Part shown: one piece after another, positions 11,491 to 21,959 of the stretch
Layout of the letters: each line of letters starts with the position of its first letter
Position numbering within the stretch: the first letter of the stretch is position 1
Notes under the pieces: generated by a model
What the model saw: the letters and a program-made list of their open reading frames with translations, nothing else
What the model was told of the DNA's origin: nothing
Databases searched by the model: none
Program-made: the position numbers and the translations under genes
Source: Adiantum capillus-veneris
Lineage: Eukaryota; Streptophyta; Polypodiopsida; Polypodiales; Pteridaceae
Reading direction: 5' to 3'
DNA length: 64,000 nt
NCBI GenBank assembly: GCA_014529385.2
Contig: CM043953.1
Coordinates: 64,240,372-64,304,371, forward strand

Positions 11491-12470
11491 CATTTACTAA
11501 TTTTCCCTATTTAAATTACACAAAAAATAGGTATTTTAGCTAAAGTATCTAGCTAGATTAATTTTCAGAGCTTCTCCTAATTTTCACGGGTTTTTGAACA
11601 CCCAATTAACCACTGATAATTATATCACAAAGCATTTGAATTCCATTTACTAATTTCCCCTATTTAAATTGCTCAAAAAACAAGGTATTTTAGCTAAATT
11701 AATTTCCTGAACTTTTCCTAATTATCAGGGGTTCTTGAACACCTATCTAACCACTGATAGTTATATGGCAACATTTGAATTCCATTTACTAATTTCCCTT
11801 ATTTAAATTACTTAAAAAACACAGTATTTAATCTAAAGTAATTAGCTAGATTAATTTTCTGAGCTTGTCCTAATTATCACGAGTTCTTGAGCTCCTAATT
11901 AACCACTGATAATTATATCATAGCATTTGAATTCCAGTTACTAATTTCCCCTAATTAAATTGCTCAAAAAACAGGGTATTTTAGCTAAAGTAATTAGATA
12001 AATTAATTTCCTGAATATTTCCTAATTATCACAGGTTCTTGAACACCTAATTAATCACTGACAATTATATGGCAGCATTTGAATTCCATTTACTAATTTC
12101 CCCTACTTAAATTACTCAAAAAATAGGGTATTTTAGCTAAAGTAATTAGGTAGATTAATTTTCTGAGCTTCTCCTTATTATCACGGGTTCTTGAACACCT
12201 AATTAACTATTGATAATTATATCACAGCATTTGAATTCCATTTACTAATTTCCCCTATTTAAATTACTCAAAAAACAGAATATTTTAGCTAAATTAGTAA
12301 TTAGCTAGATTAATTTTCTGAGATTCTCCTAATTATTACGGGTTCTTAAACACCTAATTACTACTGATAATTATATCACAGCATTTGAAATCTATTTACT
12401 AATTTCCCCTATTGAAATTATTCAAAAAAACAGAGTAATTATGCCTAATTAATTAGGAAAACTTCTCAAA
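11491..12470. repeat. ~152-bp tandem repeat inside 5' LTR, 7 copies
   Basis: Copies of the same unit as in the 3' LTR start at 11491, 11644, 11783, 11935, 12087, 12239 and 12393. One spacing is only 139 bp because of a small deletion. The copy-number difference from the 3' LTR (7 versus 5) shows gain or loss after insertion. Confidence 0.92.
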
Positions 12471-12883
12471 AAATTATAGGATAATTTTCCTAGATTAATA
12501 ACTGTCTAATTCATCTGTGATAAATACTTCAACTTAATCTAATCCTTAATTAATATTTTTACCATTAATTCATGGTTAATTTGGCTAATTTCAGCCCTAA
12601 TATGATAGGATAAATAATTAGCTTAGTATTACTAAGCTTAATTATAATAATCAGCAGAGATTACTTAATTTAAAGAGGTTTAAGGAGCATGCATAGGCCT
12701 AATCTTTGATTTATTAACAATTTATCTTAATCTAACCTTGCTAATTAAGAAGGATTAGGTTAATTACCGTTAGGGTTAATCAATTAGAGATTAAACTCTA
12801 ATGATTTCTGCGTAGTGTTTCTCCCTAGATGAGAGATAAATTCTCAAGGCTCCGAGTCTAACAAAATATGAAGAGAAAGGTCC

Positions 12884-12892
12884 TATTTATAG
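12884..12892 (-). promoter_or_regulatory. TATA box candidate in 5' LTR
   Basis: The minus strand has CTATAAATAGG, identical to the site at 4020-4028. It would drive transcription of the element leftwards, starting near 12860. Confidence 0.6.
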
Positions 12893-13367
12893 CTTTTTCT
12901 GGGCATCTGGCAGATTTTGGCAGCTTTCCCCTAGTCCAAGCAGCCCCCTAGCTTGAAATTTGCGCCATTTTCAGCCATCACTGCTCCTGGCAAGTTTCCC
13001 CAGCTTCCACACTCACCCCATACCTTCCAGAATTTGCCTGGTTGATTTTTGCAGATCTTTAATGATGAAATTTGGAATTTTCTATCTAACTCTAGAACCT
13101 TAGTGTAAAGAAGTCTTTGCTAATGATTAATAATGAAACCATCCAATTTTTGTTATTAATTGAATTTCTATGGTAATTTTCTAGGACCCGTAACTATTCC
13201 CATTTTTATCAGAATCGGATTCTGGAAATTTCTAAACATAGTAAAGCTCTGCTTATGATTCCAAAAATACCAAAATTAATAGTGTTTGGAGTCCTGCAAT
13301 AGTGTTTTCCATTAAGTTTATCCAGCTTAGTACAATTTTGAAGGTTTTGGAAACTGGAAACCTTACA

Positions 13368-13372
13368 TTCAG
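13368..13372. repeat. Target-site duplication TTCAG (right)
   Basis: Second copy of the 5-bp duplication at 2278-2282. It confirms the outer boundary of the chromovirus. Confidence 0.95.
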
Positions 13373-14633
13373 GGAGCAAAAGTCACAAGTTTTCAGTTTC
13401 AGGGAGATATTACTGATTGGAGAGTTTGGTAGCTACAAAGTGGATTTCTTTATGTTTTTGAAAGGGGATGTGAGCAAGCCATCTTGGTGGTGTTTTTAAT
13501 GTGTGAAGGAGAGCTCAACTTGTTATTTTATTTGCCTTGAATCAGATCAATTTGATGAAGAAGCAGATCAATTTTGGTGTTTCTTGAATCAAAATTTTTA
13601 GGATAATCAGTTGTTTTGGCATACGGAGTCTAAATCAGGTCTCCCAGTGTTTCATCTACATGTAGAGATATTGGATATGTTCAAGAGGCAATGTCTAATG
13701 GTTGCAAAGTTTTCTTCCTACCTTGAATCTTTCTTCAATATTTTTGAAGAGAAACCTGAACCTGACCCTGAACTTGAACCTGAACATGAACCTGCTAATG
13801 TGTTTAGTAAGCCATACCAGGCCTTTGCTAAAGAAGAGGCTAAGGAAGAAAATATGTTGTTGCACAAGAATTTCACTGAATTGAAAGATCATTTTATACA
13901 GTTGAAGTATAAGGGGGAACAACAGGTTCATGAACAACCTGAACTAGAGGGTATTGAATGTGAAGTGATACTGATGGATAATGCATATTAGGAAGTTCAA
14001 GAGCAGTTAATTGAAGATACAGTTGCAGTCTCATAGGACAAGAGAATGAGGCAGAGCATGTGCATGTTGGGGAGGCATTATTGAACACTGTTGAGGAAGC
14101 GTTGGGTAAGAACATTGAAGAAAATAAATGAATGAGGTTGCAACTGAGATGGAAGTAAGTATTGATGCAGAGGAAGAAGTAAAGGAGGAGAATTTGTTTG
14201 TGCAGAAGCAATATGATGAACTAAAACAATAGTATGAGGAATTGAAAAAGAAGTTGAAGCAACAAAAACATCATCAACCTGAACAATTTCATGGAGTGAT
14301 ATTGTAATGTTAGATACAGTTGAAACTGAAGTTCAAGGATAGTTAACTAAAGGTGTAGTCACATTTCCAATTGCAGCTGCAGGTGAAGAAGCAAGTGGTG
14401 CAGGTGGACAACACAAATGTAAAGATCCAGTATTGTCTATTGTCGATGAGATACTCACTGGAAAAGATGCCGAGGTTGCAATGAAAGAACATGAAGCTAA
14501 AGTGGATGCACAATTTGATAAAGATGGTAAGAAAACTGCAACAGAAGCGGAAAGTTCAAAGCAGCCTGAAGATAAAGATCATCTTGATGTTGAAGTTTCT
14601 GATCAAGGAATTGTGGGTCCTCAAAATGTTTGA
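13373..14633 (+). pseudogene. Decayed coiled-coil-like gene, 3' part
   Basis: This continues the locus interrupted at 2282. Frames at 13611-13991 and 14433-14633 encode charged sequence: a run of EPEPDPELEPE type near 13757, then E/K/Q-rich heptad-like stretches. A YDELKQ segment near 14212 resembles YDDLKQ near 1130 in the 5' part. TAG codons at 13989 and about 14033 sit in otherwise continuous E/Q-rich sequence. The last frame ends at 14633 and sequence character changes to non-coding directly after, so this is probably the C-terminus. Function unknown. Confidence 0.5.
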
Positions 14634-15141
14634 TAAACATTGCCCATCGGGTGTGCCAGGTGTTACTGCCTAATGTGTTAGGGCACTTATCTTTTTTGGA
14701 CTTTAACTAAGGTCTTAGCTTTAAGCCTTAGAGGCATGTTTATACAAGTGCCTAATGCCTAGGTAGTTGGAAATACCCGAATGGTCATATGGCATGTAGC
14801 AATTTTCGGATGTAATTGACATGCAGTTTTGGCAGTTCCCTGTGGTCGTACTATTGTTCCTGCTCTGTAGTTTGATGGTGATGGTGAATATACAGTGAAT
14901 GTAGTACTTTATTATCTTCATTATGGTGTTTCTTCTTCATCTACTCTGCAGTTCTGTGATTAAATGTGCAGTCTCCTGCCTTGTTTATATCTACACTGCA
15001 TGATTCTTGTATTGATTACATGTTAGGGCTGTGAGCCCCTAACATATAGTGCAACAAAACCAGAGGAAGAGAGAGAGCACTGGGAGAATGTGTGTGGAGG
15101 CATAGAGAGCTCAAGAAGCTTGGCAAGGGTGTGTGTGCATG

Positions 15142-15142
<1 letters not shown>
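14634..15142. other. No gene seen; likely 3' flank of the coiled-coil locus
   Basis: T-rich, stop-dense sequence with no recognisable repeat structure or conserved frame. Confidence 0.5.

Positions 15143-15201
<59 letters not shown>
15143..15201. repeat. (AC)n microsatellite, about 58 bp
   Basis: An uninterrupted AC run follows GTGTGTGCATGCATAC, so the start can pair with the short GT run before it. Confidence 0.98.
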
Positions 15202-15203
<2 letters not shown>

Positions 15204-15220
15204 GTGTCACAGAAACTGAG

Positions 15221-15400
15221 TGTGTGGAAACACACACATACATACCCAACCTCATCCGCGTGGAAAGAGAGGGATTGATCGCTCTTGACATTCACATTGA
15301 CCCTTCAAAATCATGTGTGTGGAAACACACACACACACATACCCAGCCTCATCCCGGTGGAAAGAGAGGGATCAATCGCTCTCGACATTCACATTGACTC
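15221..15400. repeat. 95-bp direct repeat, two diverged copies
   Basis: TGTGTGGAAACACACAC at 15221 and 15316 each leads into a CCTCATCC..GTGGAAAGAGAGGGAT block and ends in ACATTCACATTGA. The copies differ at several sites. Confidence 0.9.
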
Positions 15401-15455
15401 GGCATCTTTGTCATCATCGGCACGACTGCTCCAACATCAGCCTTGATAGATCTTA

Positions 15456-15560
<105 letters not shown>

Positions 15561-15570
15561 ACGTGTTAAG

Positions 15571-15730
15571 CCAAAGGCGGGAAAAAGGGTGTCGAAGGTA
15601 AGTCGTGCAAGGCCAACGATGGCAAGGATGCAATGGAATGGAAAAGAACACCAAAGGCGAAAAAAAGGGTGTCGAAGGTAAGTCGTGCAAGGCCAACGAT
15701 GGCAAGGATGCAATGGAATGGCAAAGAAGA
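15571..15730. repeat. 80-bp tandem duplication between TC and GA tracts
   Basis: CCAAAGGCG starts units at 15571 and 15651, each containing GTGTCGAAGGTAAGTCGTG and ATGCAATGGAATGG. The copies are nearly identical, so the duplication is recent. Confidence 0.95.
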
Positions 15731-15747
15731 TCGGAAGACAAAAAATG

Positions 15748-15749
<2 letters not shown>

Positions 15750-15838
<89 letters not shown>
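15750..15838. repeat. (GA)44 microsatellite
   Basis: Perfect GA run of about 88 bp, complementary to the TC tract 190 bp upstream. Confidence 0.98.
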
Positions 15839-15839
<1 letters not shown>

Positions 15840-17040
15840 ACATTGTCTTTCCTCTGACATCGTTACATCATTGGCATGCTTGGGTGAGGTGCCTCTTCCA
15901 AAGAGGAGGGACACCTGGCATCGGCATCGCTAACAACTTTATAGGTAGAGTTACAACTTGCCACTAGCAACAATTTTATGCATTTTTAAGAGTAGATTTG
16001 CATTATCATATACATTTTTGGCCATGATGTTTGTTCTCTATCGTTTTGCATATGCATAGCCATTGACAGCTTCTCAAGGAGAGTCGCGGGTTCTTTTGAC
16101 ACTGCACGTGTGCAATATCTTTAATAGTGACACTTATTTACAGGCATTTTGGATCCATTGGGATTCTATGCATTGGATGTTGGCATGGATTTTGTGTTTT
16201 GAGTTTTGTTGAGAGTGTTTACTCCCCGCACGGTGCTGAGCTTTGTGACTTTGCTTGCATACTTATTGGCACATGTTTGAGTGCATGCCTTGCACTTAGA
16301 AATGCTTAATCTTATGATTCATGTACACTATGTTGTGGATACTACCACTCTACACCATTGTGGAGCCTACTTGGCTTGATTTGGTAGTCCCAACCATTTT
16401 TGAGACTTCCAAAAGAGCCCTTTCTGAAATTGTGGCTAGTAGTGTCTGCATAGACTTTTATGAGGGTCGTTGCATGAGGTTTTTTGAAGTCAAACATTGG
16501 GGGCCGAGTTATCCAATGTGAGGTGGATTAGGTTGCGAGAGATCCATACTCATGGCATTACCATATAAGGATATGTATACAAGGGCATATGTGCTTGTGA
16601 TGCCAAGTTGGCAATCTTTTAAGATTGTTGTTTTAGAAGAATATGTCAGTTGATGCTCTGTCAATACTTTTTTTCTTAACAGCTTATGCGTTGATTTACT
16701 GAGTTTTGGTTGAGATTTTGATCTCCATATAGAGGAGACTTTGTCAAAATTTTTGTGAAAATTTTGCCATAAATTCCTAGTATCACTCTCTTGCATTCGC
16801 TCTTGTTAGTTGTGGCTAGACCTTTTGAGAAAGAAGAGTGTTATATCAAGAAGAGTATTTTGAGAAAGAAGAGTTTTATATCAATTAGTTTGATGGCACA
16901 AATTTCACGATATGGAAGCAAAGTATGCTTGTTGGTCAATAAGGGCCTTACAATGCCATCAAAAGAGTGCAAAGAGGGTGTTTACATTGATAATCAGTGG
17001 GAGGAGTGGCATGTTCCCATCAATAGAGAGATTTATCATG
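15840..17040. other. No gene seen
   Basis: Mixed-composition sequence with short frames only on both strands. None shows a recognisable domain or codon pattern. Confidence 0.5.
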
Positions 17041-17328
17041 CGTTCTAATGGAGCATACAATCATTGGCAATGATTGGGAGAAGGTCGATGGATTTATTAT
17101 GGGTGCTCGTGGGGCTTACAATCATTGGCAATGATTGGAAAAATTCCATGCACTGACTTGGCAAGCAACCCATACATTTTTGTGAGCTGATTTGGCACAA
17201 TATGATTGAATGCATGGCAAAGACATTCTCTATGCTGACCTGGCAACAAATTGTATGCAAGGATTTTGCAAAATAAATGCCAGTGGATGGAGGGCCTAGA
17301 TGTGCAACCCCCTGACCAATGACCTTGA
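17041..17328. repeat. Diverged ~285-bp direct repeat, copy 1
   Basis: Shares ordered blocks with 17625-17920: GGCAATGATT.., AAAAATTCCATGC.., GGCACAATATGATTGAATGC, ATGGCAAAGACATT, TGACCTGG and GGGCCTAGAT. Contains two copies of the perfect dyad AATCATTGGCAATGATT. Confidence 0.88.
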
Positions 17329-17330
17329 CC

Positions 17331-17451
17331 GGTTAGGGAATGGTCACTTGGTGACCTTTCCCTGTAATGCATGTGATCCCTTGGCATCCGTGGGAGCCAT
17401 GGGTGAGCATGAATTTTGAGAGAAAGTTCACCAAGTGACCATTCCTGACCA
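17331..17451 (+). ncRNA. Long imperfect hairpin, miRNA-precursor-like (candidate)
   Basis: The left arm at 17337-17354 (GGAATGGTCACTTGGTGA) is perfectly complementary to 17428-17445. Complementarity continues inward with mismatches (left GATCCCTTGGCATCC against right GGGAGCCATGGGTGAGC) almost to the loop near 17390, giving arms of about 50 bases. That shape matches plant MIR foldbacks and also small foldback transposons. No known miRNA sequence was recognised and expression is unknown. Confidence 0.35.
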
Positions 17452-17624
17452 TCAATGGTCGATGGGAGGGGGCCAACACCATGATGTGCCTTGATGCGTG
17501 CTATTTGTGACTGAATATAGCCTCCAACAGGGTACAATTGATGAGTAGAACTAGTTACATGCACATCAATGTCGTAGCACACTTATTGATTTGTCATGTT
17601 CCCATTGCTAGAGAGATTTATTAT

Positions 17625-17920
17625 GGATGATGACAACGCATACAATCATCGGCAATGATTAGGAGGAGGTGGACGAAGCTCAACGAGTGCTGGTGAGGCT
17701 TACAATCAATGGCAATGATTGGGAAAAATTCCATGCGCAGACTTGGCAAGAAGCTGACAGGTTTTTGTGAACTAAATTGGCACAATATGATTGAATGCAT
17801 GGCAAAGACATTGTTTGCGCTGACCTGGTAGCAATCAGTCAATTGCATGCAAGCATTCTACTAGATAAATGCCAATAAATAAAGGGCCTAGATCTGCAGC
17901 CCCCCGACTAGTGTCCTTGA
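17625..17920. repeat. Diverged ~285-bp direct repeat, copy 2
   Basis: Second copy of the unit at 17041-17328, lying about 585 bp downstream. The hairpin at 17331-17451 lies between the two copies and is not duplicated. Confidence 0.88.
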
Positions 17921-18475
17921 TGGAAGGGCACCCTAAATGGTGCATGCAATGTTGAATGGAGTATACCCATGCATGTATTACAAAAATGACGCTTCACTCT
18001 ACCCACTACCCTATCCCAAGGTGTGCAATTGTGAGAGAACAACTCAATGTTTAGGCAAGCTTAGCCACAACAAGAGAACTTTCGTAACTTTCAAAATTTC
18101 ATGCCAACAAATAACTGACTTGAGAGTCATCCACTCAAGCCAGGTGGTCAACAGAGTGTTGGATGAACTAGACAATTACTATATGTCCATGTGTGTGTTT
18201 GTGTTTGAATGGAAGGATTAGCGTTGGCCCAAGGACGGGCACTTTGCAAACCAAAGACGAAAGACATCTATCTTTGTCTGAGTAGGGGAAGGGAGAGAGC
18301 TTTTGGAGGGAGCTCTGGAGGTAGCTTTTTATGGAAAATGGCATGGTTGGCAAAAATATTGATAAAGCTCTCTTTACTAACTTTGTGCTGGATTCTAGAA
18401 TCTTATGCAAAAAGCTCCCTCTGCCAATTGAGTGCTAGTCTCTCATAACACACTCCATATAACTTCTATTTCCTA

Positions 18476-18524
<49 letters not shown>

Positions 18525-19283
18525 TCTATTTGTCCTTCTATTTTTGGCACACATCAAGTCTCTATATCTCTCTCTCCCCAAACTTCATAATGGTTGGATG
18601 CGTCCCCAACAGAGATGCTGCATACAAGGCACAATCCACCAGGGCAAATGCATGAAAAAGCAACAATTTAATGGTGTGTCAAAGATAAAGACAATGCATG
18701 TGTGCCAGTCTTAGTTATTAAAGGATTCAATGCATGCGGCGGGGGGAAGATGAACTTAACAAGGTGTGAGTGTTAGTATAGTTTTTTTCAGTAATCTATC
18801 TAATATCAATTCTCCATAATGACTTAGGGCTAGGTCATGTAACTTTGCTTTACTGCTATCCAACTAGAGTAGCCGATTACTATTCCACAATGTTTTGATC
18901 TTTTTCATTAAGGTCAACAGTAGGTCAAGTTAATAGCAGGTCAAACGGATGAACGATCAGCAATATGATGGTAGGAAGCGCGTAAAGTAAGGCTGCTACT
19001 ATTGTGTGGAGGTAAATGACTAGCAGTGCGCTTCTTTTTGTGGCATTTGGGTCAATTTTGTAGCCCCTCACCAAAAATTATGCCACCACATCAACATACA
19101 CGTTGCATTAATAGATCGGTGGTTGGGTGGTTGAGGGACTTTTGTGTAAGACTTCTAACAATGTGCTTGTACACAAGTTACTGGACACTTGAAGACAAGT
19201 GTATAAGTCACACATGCGAGAAGAGCATTATATGACTCATTATTCCACAAAAGAAGCAACAGATTCTTCATCTTGGAATACAA
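17921..19283. other. No gene seen; contains (TC)n at 18478-18528
   Basis: Short frames only. A (TC)n run with one TG interruption lies at 18478-18528. Sequence at about 18668-18750 and 19025-19055 resembles 25012-25110 on the other side of the Copia element, so an old duplication of host sequence flanks it. Confidence 0.6.
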
Positions 19284-19468
19284 TGTTGGGTTAAAGGCCC
19301 GTGTGCCCGGCTGCCCGTTGTTCAGCCGCCCATGTACAGCCATTCATTTACTCATTCATAATAACTATACTCACAACTACACATTGTAGTGTGAGTACCG
19401 CCCCGCCACACACTGCGTCTATCTCCTTCTTCGTGTTGGCTCTCTGTGTGTGCTCTCTGATCCCAACA
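19284..19468 (+). repeat. Copia 5' LTR (185 bp)
   Basis: Begins TGTTGGGTTAAAGG and ends GATCCCAACA. It differs from the 3' LTR at four bases (C/T or G/A changes). Confidence 0.96.
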
Positions 19469-19470
19469 AG

Positions 19471-19482
19471 TGGTATCAGAGC
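19471..19482 (+). promoter_or_regulatory. Copia primer-binding site
   Basis: TGGTATCAGAGC follows the 5' LTR after the spacer AG, complementary to the initiator tRNA-Met 3' end. Confidence 0.95.
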
Positions 19483-20635
19483 TTGGTAGTGAGAGCATTG
19501 AGAGCTTCATCATCATTGTTGAGTGTGCTGGAAAGTGCTGCTGTTTCATTGCCGTTTTTCGGTTTCGTGCACGCGCGCATTTCTAAAGAGCAGAAGGTTT
19601 TTTCGAGCTTGGCATTGGAAGGTTCAGCACTCCGCGAGTATTTTCAGCAGGCGTCCTGGGGCGTCCTGGAATTTAACCCCCCTTTTGGAGCCATTCATGC
19701 CATTAGAAATCCCATCCGAGCTACAGACTAGAAGCTGCGTTTTTCAGCTCTCTTTGGTAGTTTTCTGCTGCCAGAGCTTCCATAGCCATTACAGGTGCCA
19801 TTGCTGTAGTGTCTTCCACATACGTGATCCCACATCTCATTTGAGAGTGTGTAGCCTCTTCTTGGAGTGGCCTCATATACACAGATAGAGTGGGAGTTTG
19901 GCGGCATTGTCTTCTTCGACTACAGGTACAGGTACGGGTATAGGTTACAGGTTACAGGGAGCTTTGGATACAGGTTTCTTCTGTGGTTACAAAACATGTA
20001 TTTTGATTGTGGGACAGCCATGTATATGGTTGTGGTTTGAGTGGGAGCTTCTACTCTTCTGGGCAGTCTGTTTATGCGTGTTCTTGAGCTACAGGTTTAC
20101 ATCATCTATGTATGTTGATGGATGTGGATATGGCAGTTTGACAGACACTCTTTATGCATGATATTGTGGAGATTTGGTTCACTTATACATAGAGCGGGTT
20201 TGCTCTTGCTTGCAGTGTTGCGGTTTGAGTACGGACAGGTACTTGGTTGACACTAGAGATTGGACTTCGTTGAGCTTGTGCATTGGTTATATGCTCACTT
20301 GGATCCATTTATGCTCACGGATTTGTGTAAGCTTGGTCAGCTTATGTCTCTATTGTGGTTATTCAGACATGGAGTATGTTTATGCCTCTATGACAGCTCA
20401 TTGTTGATGCATTTTGTGGCACGGTTTGCCTAGGCCGGTTGAGTTATAGGTGTCACGGGTTTATGCATTTGTTTGTGGATTTCTGCGTACGTTTTTTGAC
20501 CATATTATGGGCTGATTTATACTCTATGAGTTTGCTCTTTGATTGAGCAGCAGGTGTTGTCAGATTTGCAACACTACTTTGTTGTGGCAGTTTGTTGGTT
20601 GGTTACAGGTTTCTCATTGTTGCATTCTTGTTGTA
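19483..20635 (+). other. Copia 5' untranslated leader
   Basis: About 1.15 kb between PBS and the first gag ATG. Short frames are present but none resembles gag. A leader this long is unusual for a Copia element with 185-bp LTRs. Confidence 0.75.
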
Positions 20636-21959
20636 ATGGGCACTAAAGAGGACATAGTTTTCAATATTGAGAAGCTGGATGGTGCTAACTTCTCATATTG
20701 GAAAGATCAGATTTGGGATGTCTTGGTGCAGAAGAAACATATTCTACCTCTAAAGTTGCAGGGAGTTAAGCCAGAGAACATGGAGAGGGATGATTGGGAG
20801 GAGTTGGATGAGATGTGCAGGTCTACCATTAGGCTTTCCCTTTCAAAGTCTGTTTATTACAATGTGAAAGATGCACAGGGTGGAGCCTATGAGCTATGGC
20901 ATCGGATTTGCGATATGTATGATAAGCATTCTGCTGCTTCTATGGTGTATTGGATTAAAAAGCTTATTGATTTGCGAATATATGGAGGAAGGTGCTTCCA
21001 TGAATGCGCATTTGAATGAGTTCAATACAATTTTCAGCCAACTTGCTACGCAGAAAATTACGTTTGAGGACAATGTAAAAGCTGTGTTTTTACTTGTCAC
21101 GTTGCCTGAGTCATGGGACACATTTAGGACAGCCATAAGTAACTCGGTTCCTGCGGATGAGTTGACAAGTACTGATGTGGAGTCTAGTCTTCTCACAGAA
21201 GAGATTAATCGAAAGAATAATGCAGGTAGTAAGTCTTCTAGTGCAATGGTTGTCAGAGGCAGGACTATGGACAAGTATAAGTCCAACAGGGGTAAATCTA
21301 GAAGCAAGTCCCGTGCAGGCACAAGTAAAAAGGATGTGGAATGTTTTCATTGTGGTAGAAAAGGCCATTTCAAAAAGGATTGCTACAAGTGGAAAAGGGA
21401 AAATGGAGATGGTAAGAAGAAAGACCATGATGCTAAGGACAAGCCTAAGTCCAATGTCAAGATTGAGGAGTTAAATGCAACACAGGGAGAGTGTAGCTCT
21501 CAAGATGACCATGTATGTGCTCCGACTAGTGCTACTAGTGAAGAGCTTGGTGATGTGTTGCTTGCATCCTATTTTGATGATGCTTTTCTTCTCACTCATG
21601 AGAGTAGTATGCCTATGGATTGGGTCATTGACAGTGGTGCTTCTTTTCACGTTACGCCTCATAAGTCGTTGTTTCATGACTATGATGCTTCGAGCACAGG
21701 TACTGTCAAGATTGCCAATGGGCGTTCTATGCAGATTCATGGCATTGGGGATATTCATTTGGCTATGCCAAACTCTACTATGTTTGTCTTGCAGCGTGTG
21801 CGTCATGTGCCGGCTCTTGCAAAAAGCTTGATTAGTGTGGGTCAGTTGGATTCACTTGGTTTCAATGTATCTTTTGGTGATGGAGGTTGGAAGCTCACTA
21901 AGGGCAGCCTGTTTTGGTTAAAGGTTCTAAGAGGAATACGTTGTATTCCCTTTGTGTAG
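20636..21959 (+). pseudogene. Copia gag and protease
   Basis: The first ATG of the gag reading frame is at 20636 (MGTKEDIVFNIEKLDGANF). The frame runs to about 20980, where a one-base shift moves it to the frame ending at 21959 (EEGASMNAHLNEF onward). Gag ends with a zinc knuckle CFHCGRKGHFKKDC (CX2CX4HX4C) in a basic region. Protease follows with the active-site WVIDSGASFHVTPH (D-S-G) near 21620. A second one-base shift near 21910 separates it from the integrase frame. The shifts would stop production of a full Gag-Pol from this copy unless they are sequence errors. Confidence 0.93.

Larger units (their letters stand above)
2283..13367 (-). mobile_element. Ty3/Gypsy chromovirus, complete but defective, 11.1 kb
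   Basis: Structure on the minus strand: 5' LTR (13367-9694), PBS, gag, protease, reverse transcriptase, RNase H, integrase, chromodomain, PPT, 3' LTR (4503-2283). The order PR-RT-RH-IN is Gypsy; the chromodomain after the GPY/F-like integrase tail places it among chromoviruses (a Tekay- or Reina-like clade is possible but undecided). The ends are TGTAAGG..CCTTACA and a perfect TTCAG duplication flanks it. The shared parts of the LTRs are nearly identical, so integration is fairly recent, yet gag and pol carry several stops and frameshifts. The copy is therefore likely to have been mobilised in trans or to have decayed quickly. It interrupts the coiled-coil-like locus. Confidence 0.95.
9694..13367 (-). 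repeat. 5' LTR of chromovirus (3674 bp)
   Basis: It matches 2283-4503 over both ends and most of its length. It also contains 10291-11473, which is absent from the other LTR, and seven rather than five copies of the 152-bp tandem repeat. With the TATA box at 12884-12892, transcription would give a leader of roughly 3 kb before the primer-binding site, unusually long for an LTR R-U5 segment. Confidence 0.93.

Noticed and set aside
15016-15397. Open frames rich in Thr-His or Cys-Val across the AC tract
   Set aside because: They are translations of a dinucleotide repeat in all frames and carry no protein signal.
19301-20407. Several 60-120-codon plus-strand frames in the Copia leader
   Set aside because: None resembles gag, they overlap in different frames, and the LTR and PBS show this is untranslated leader.
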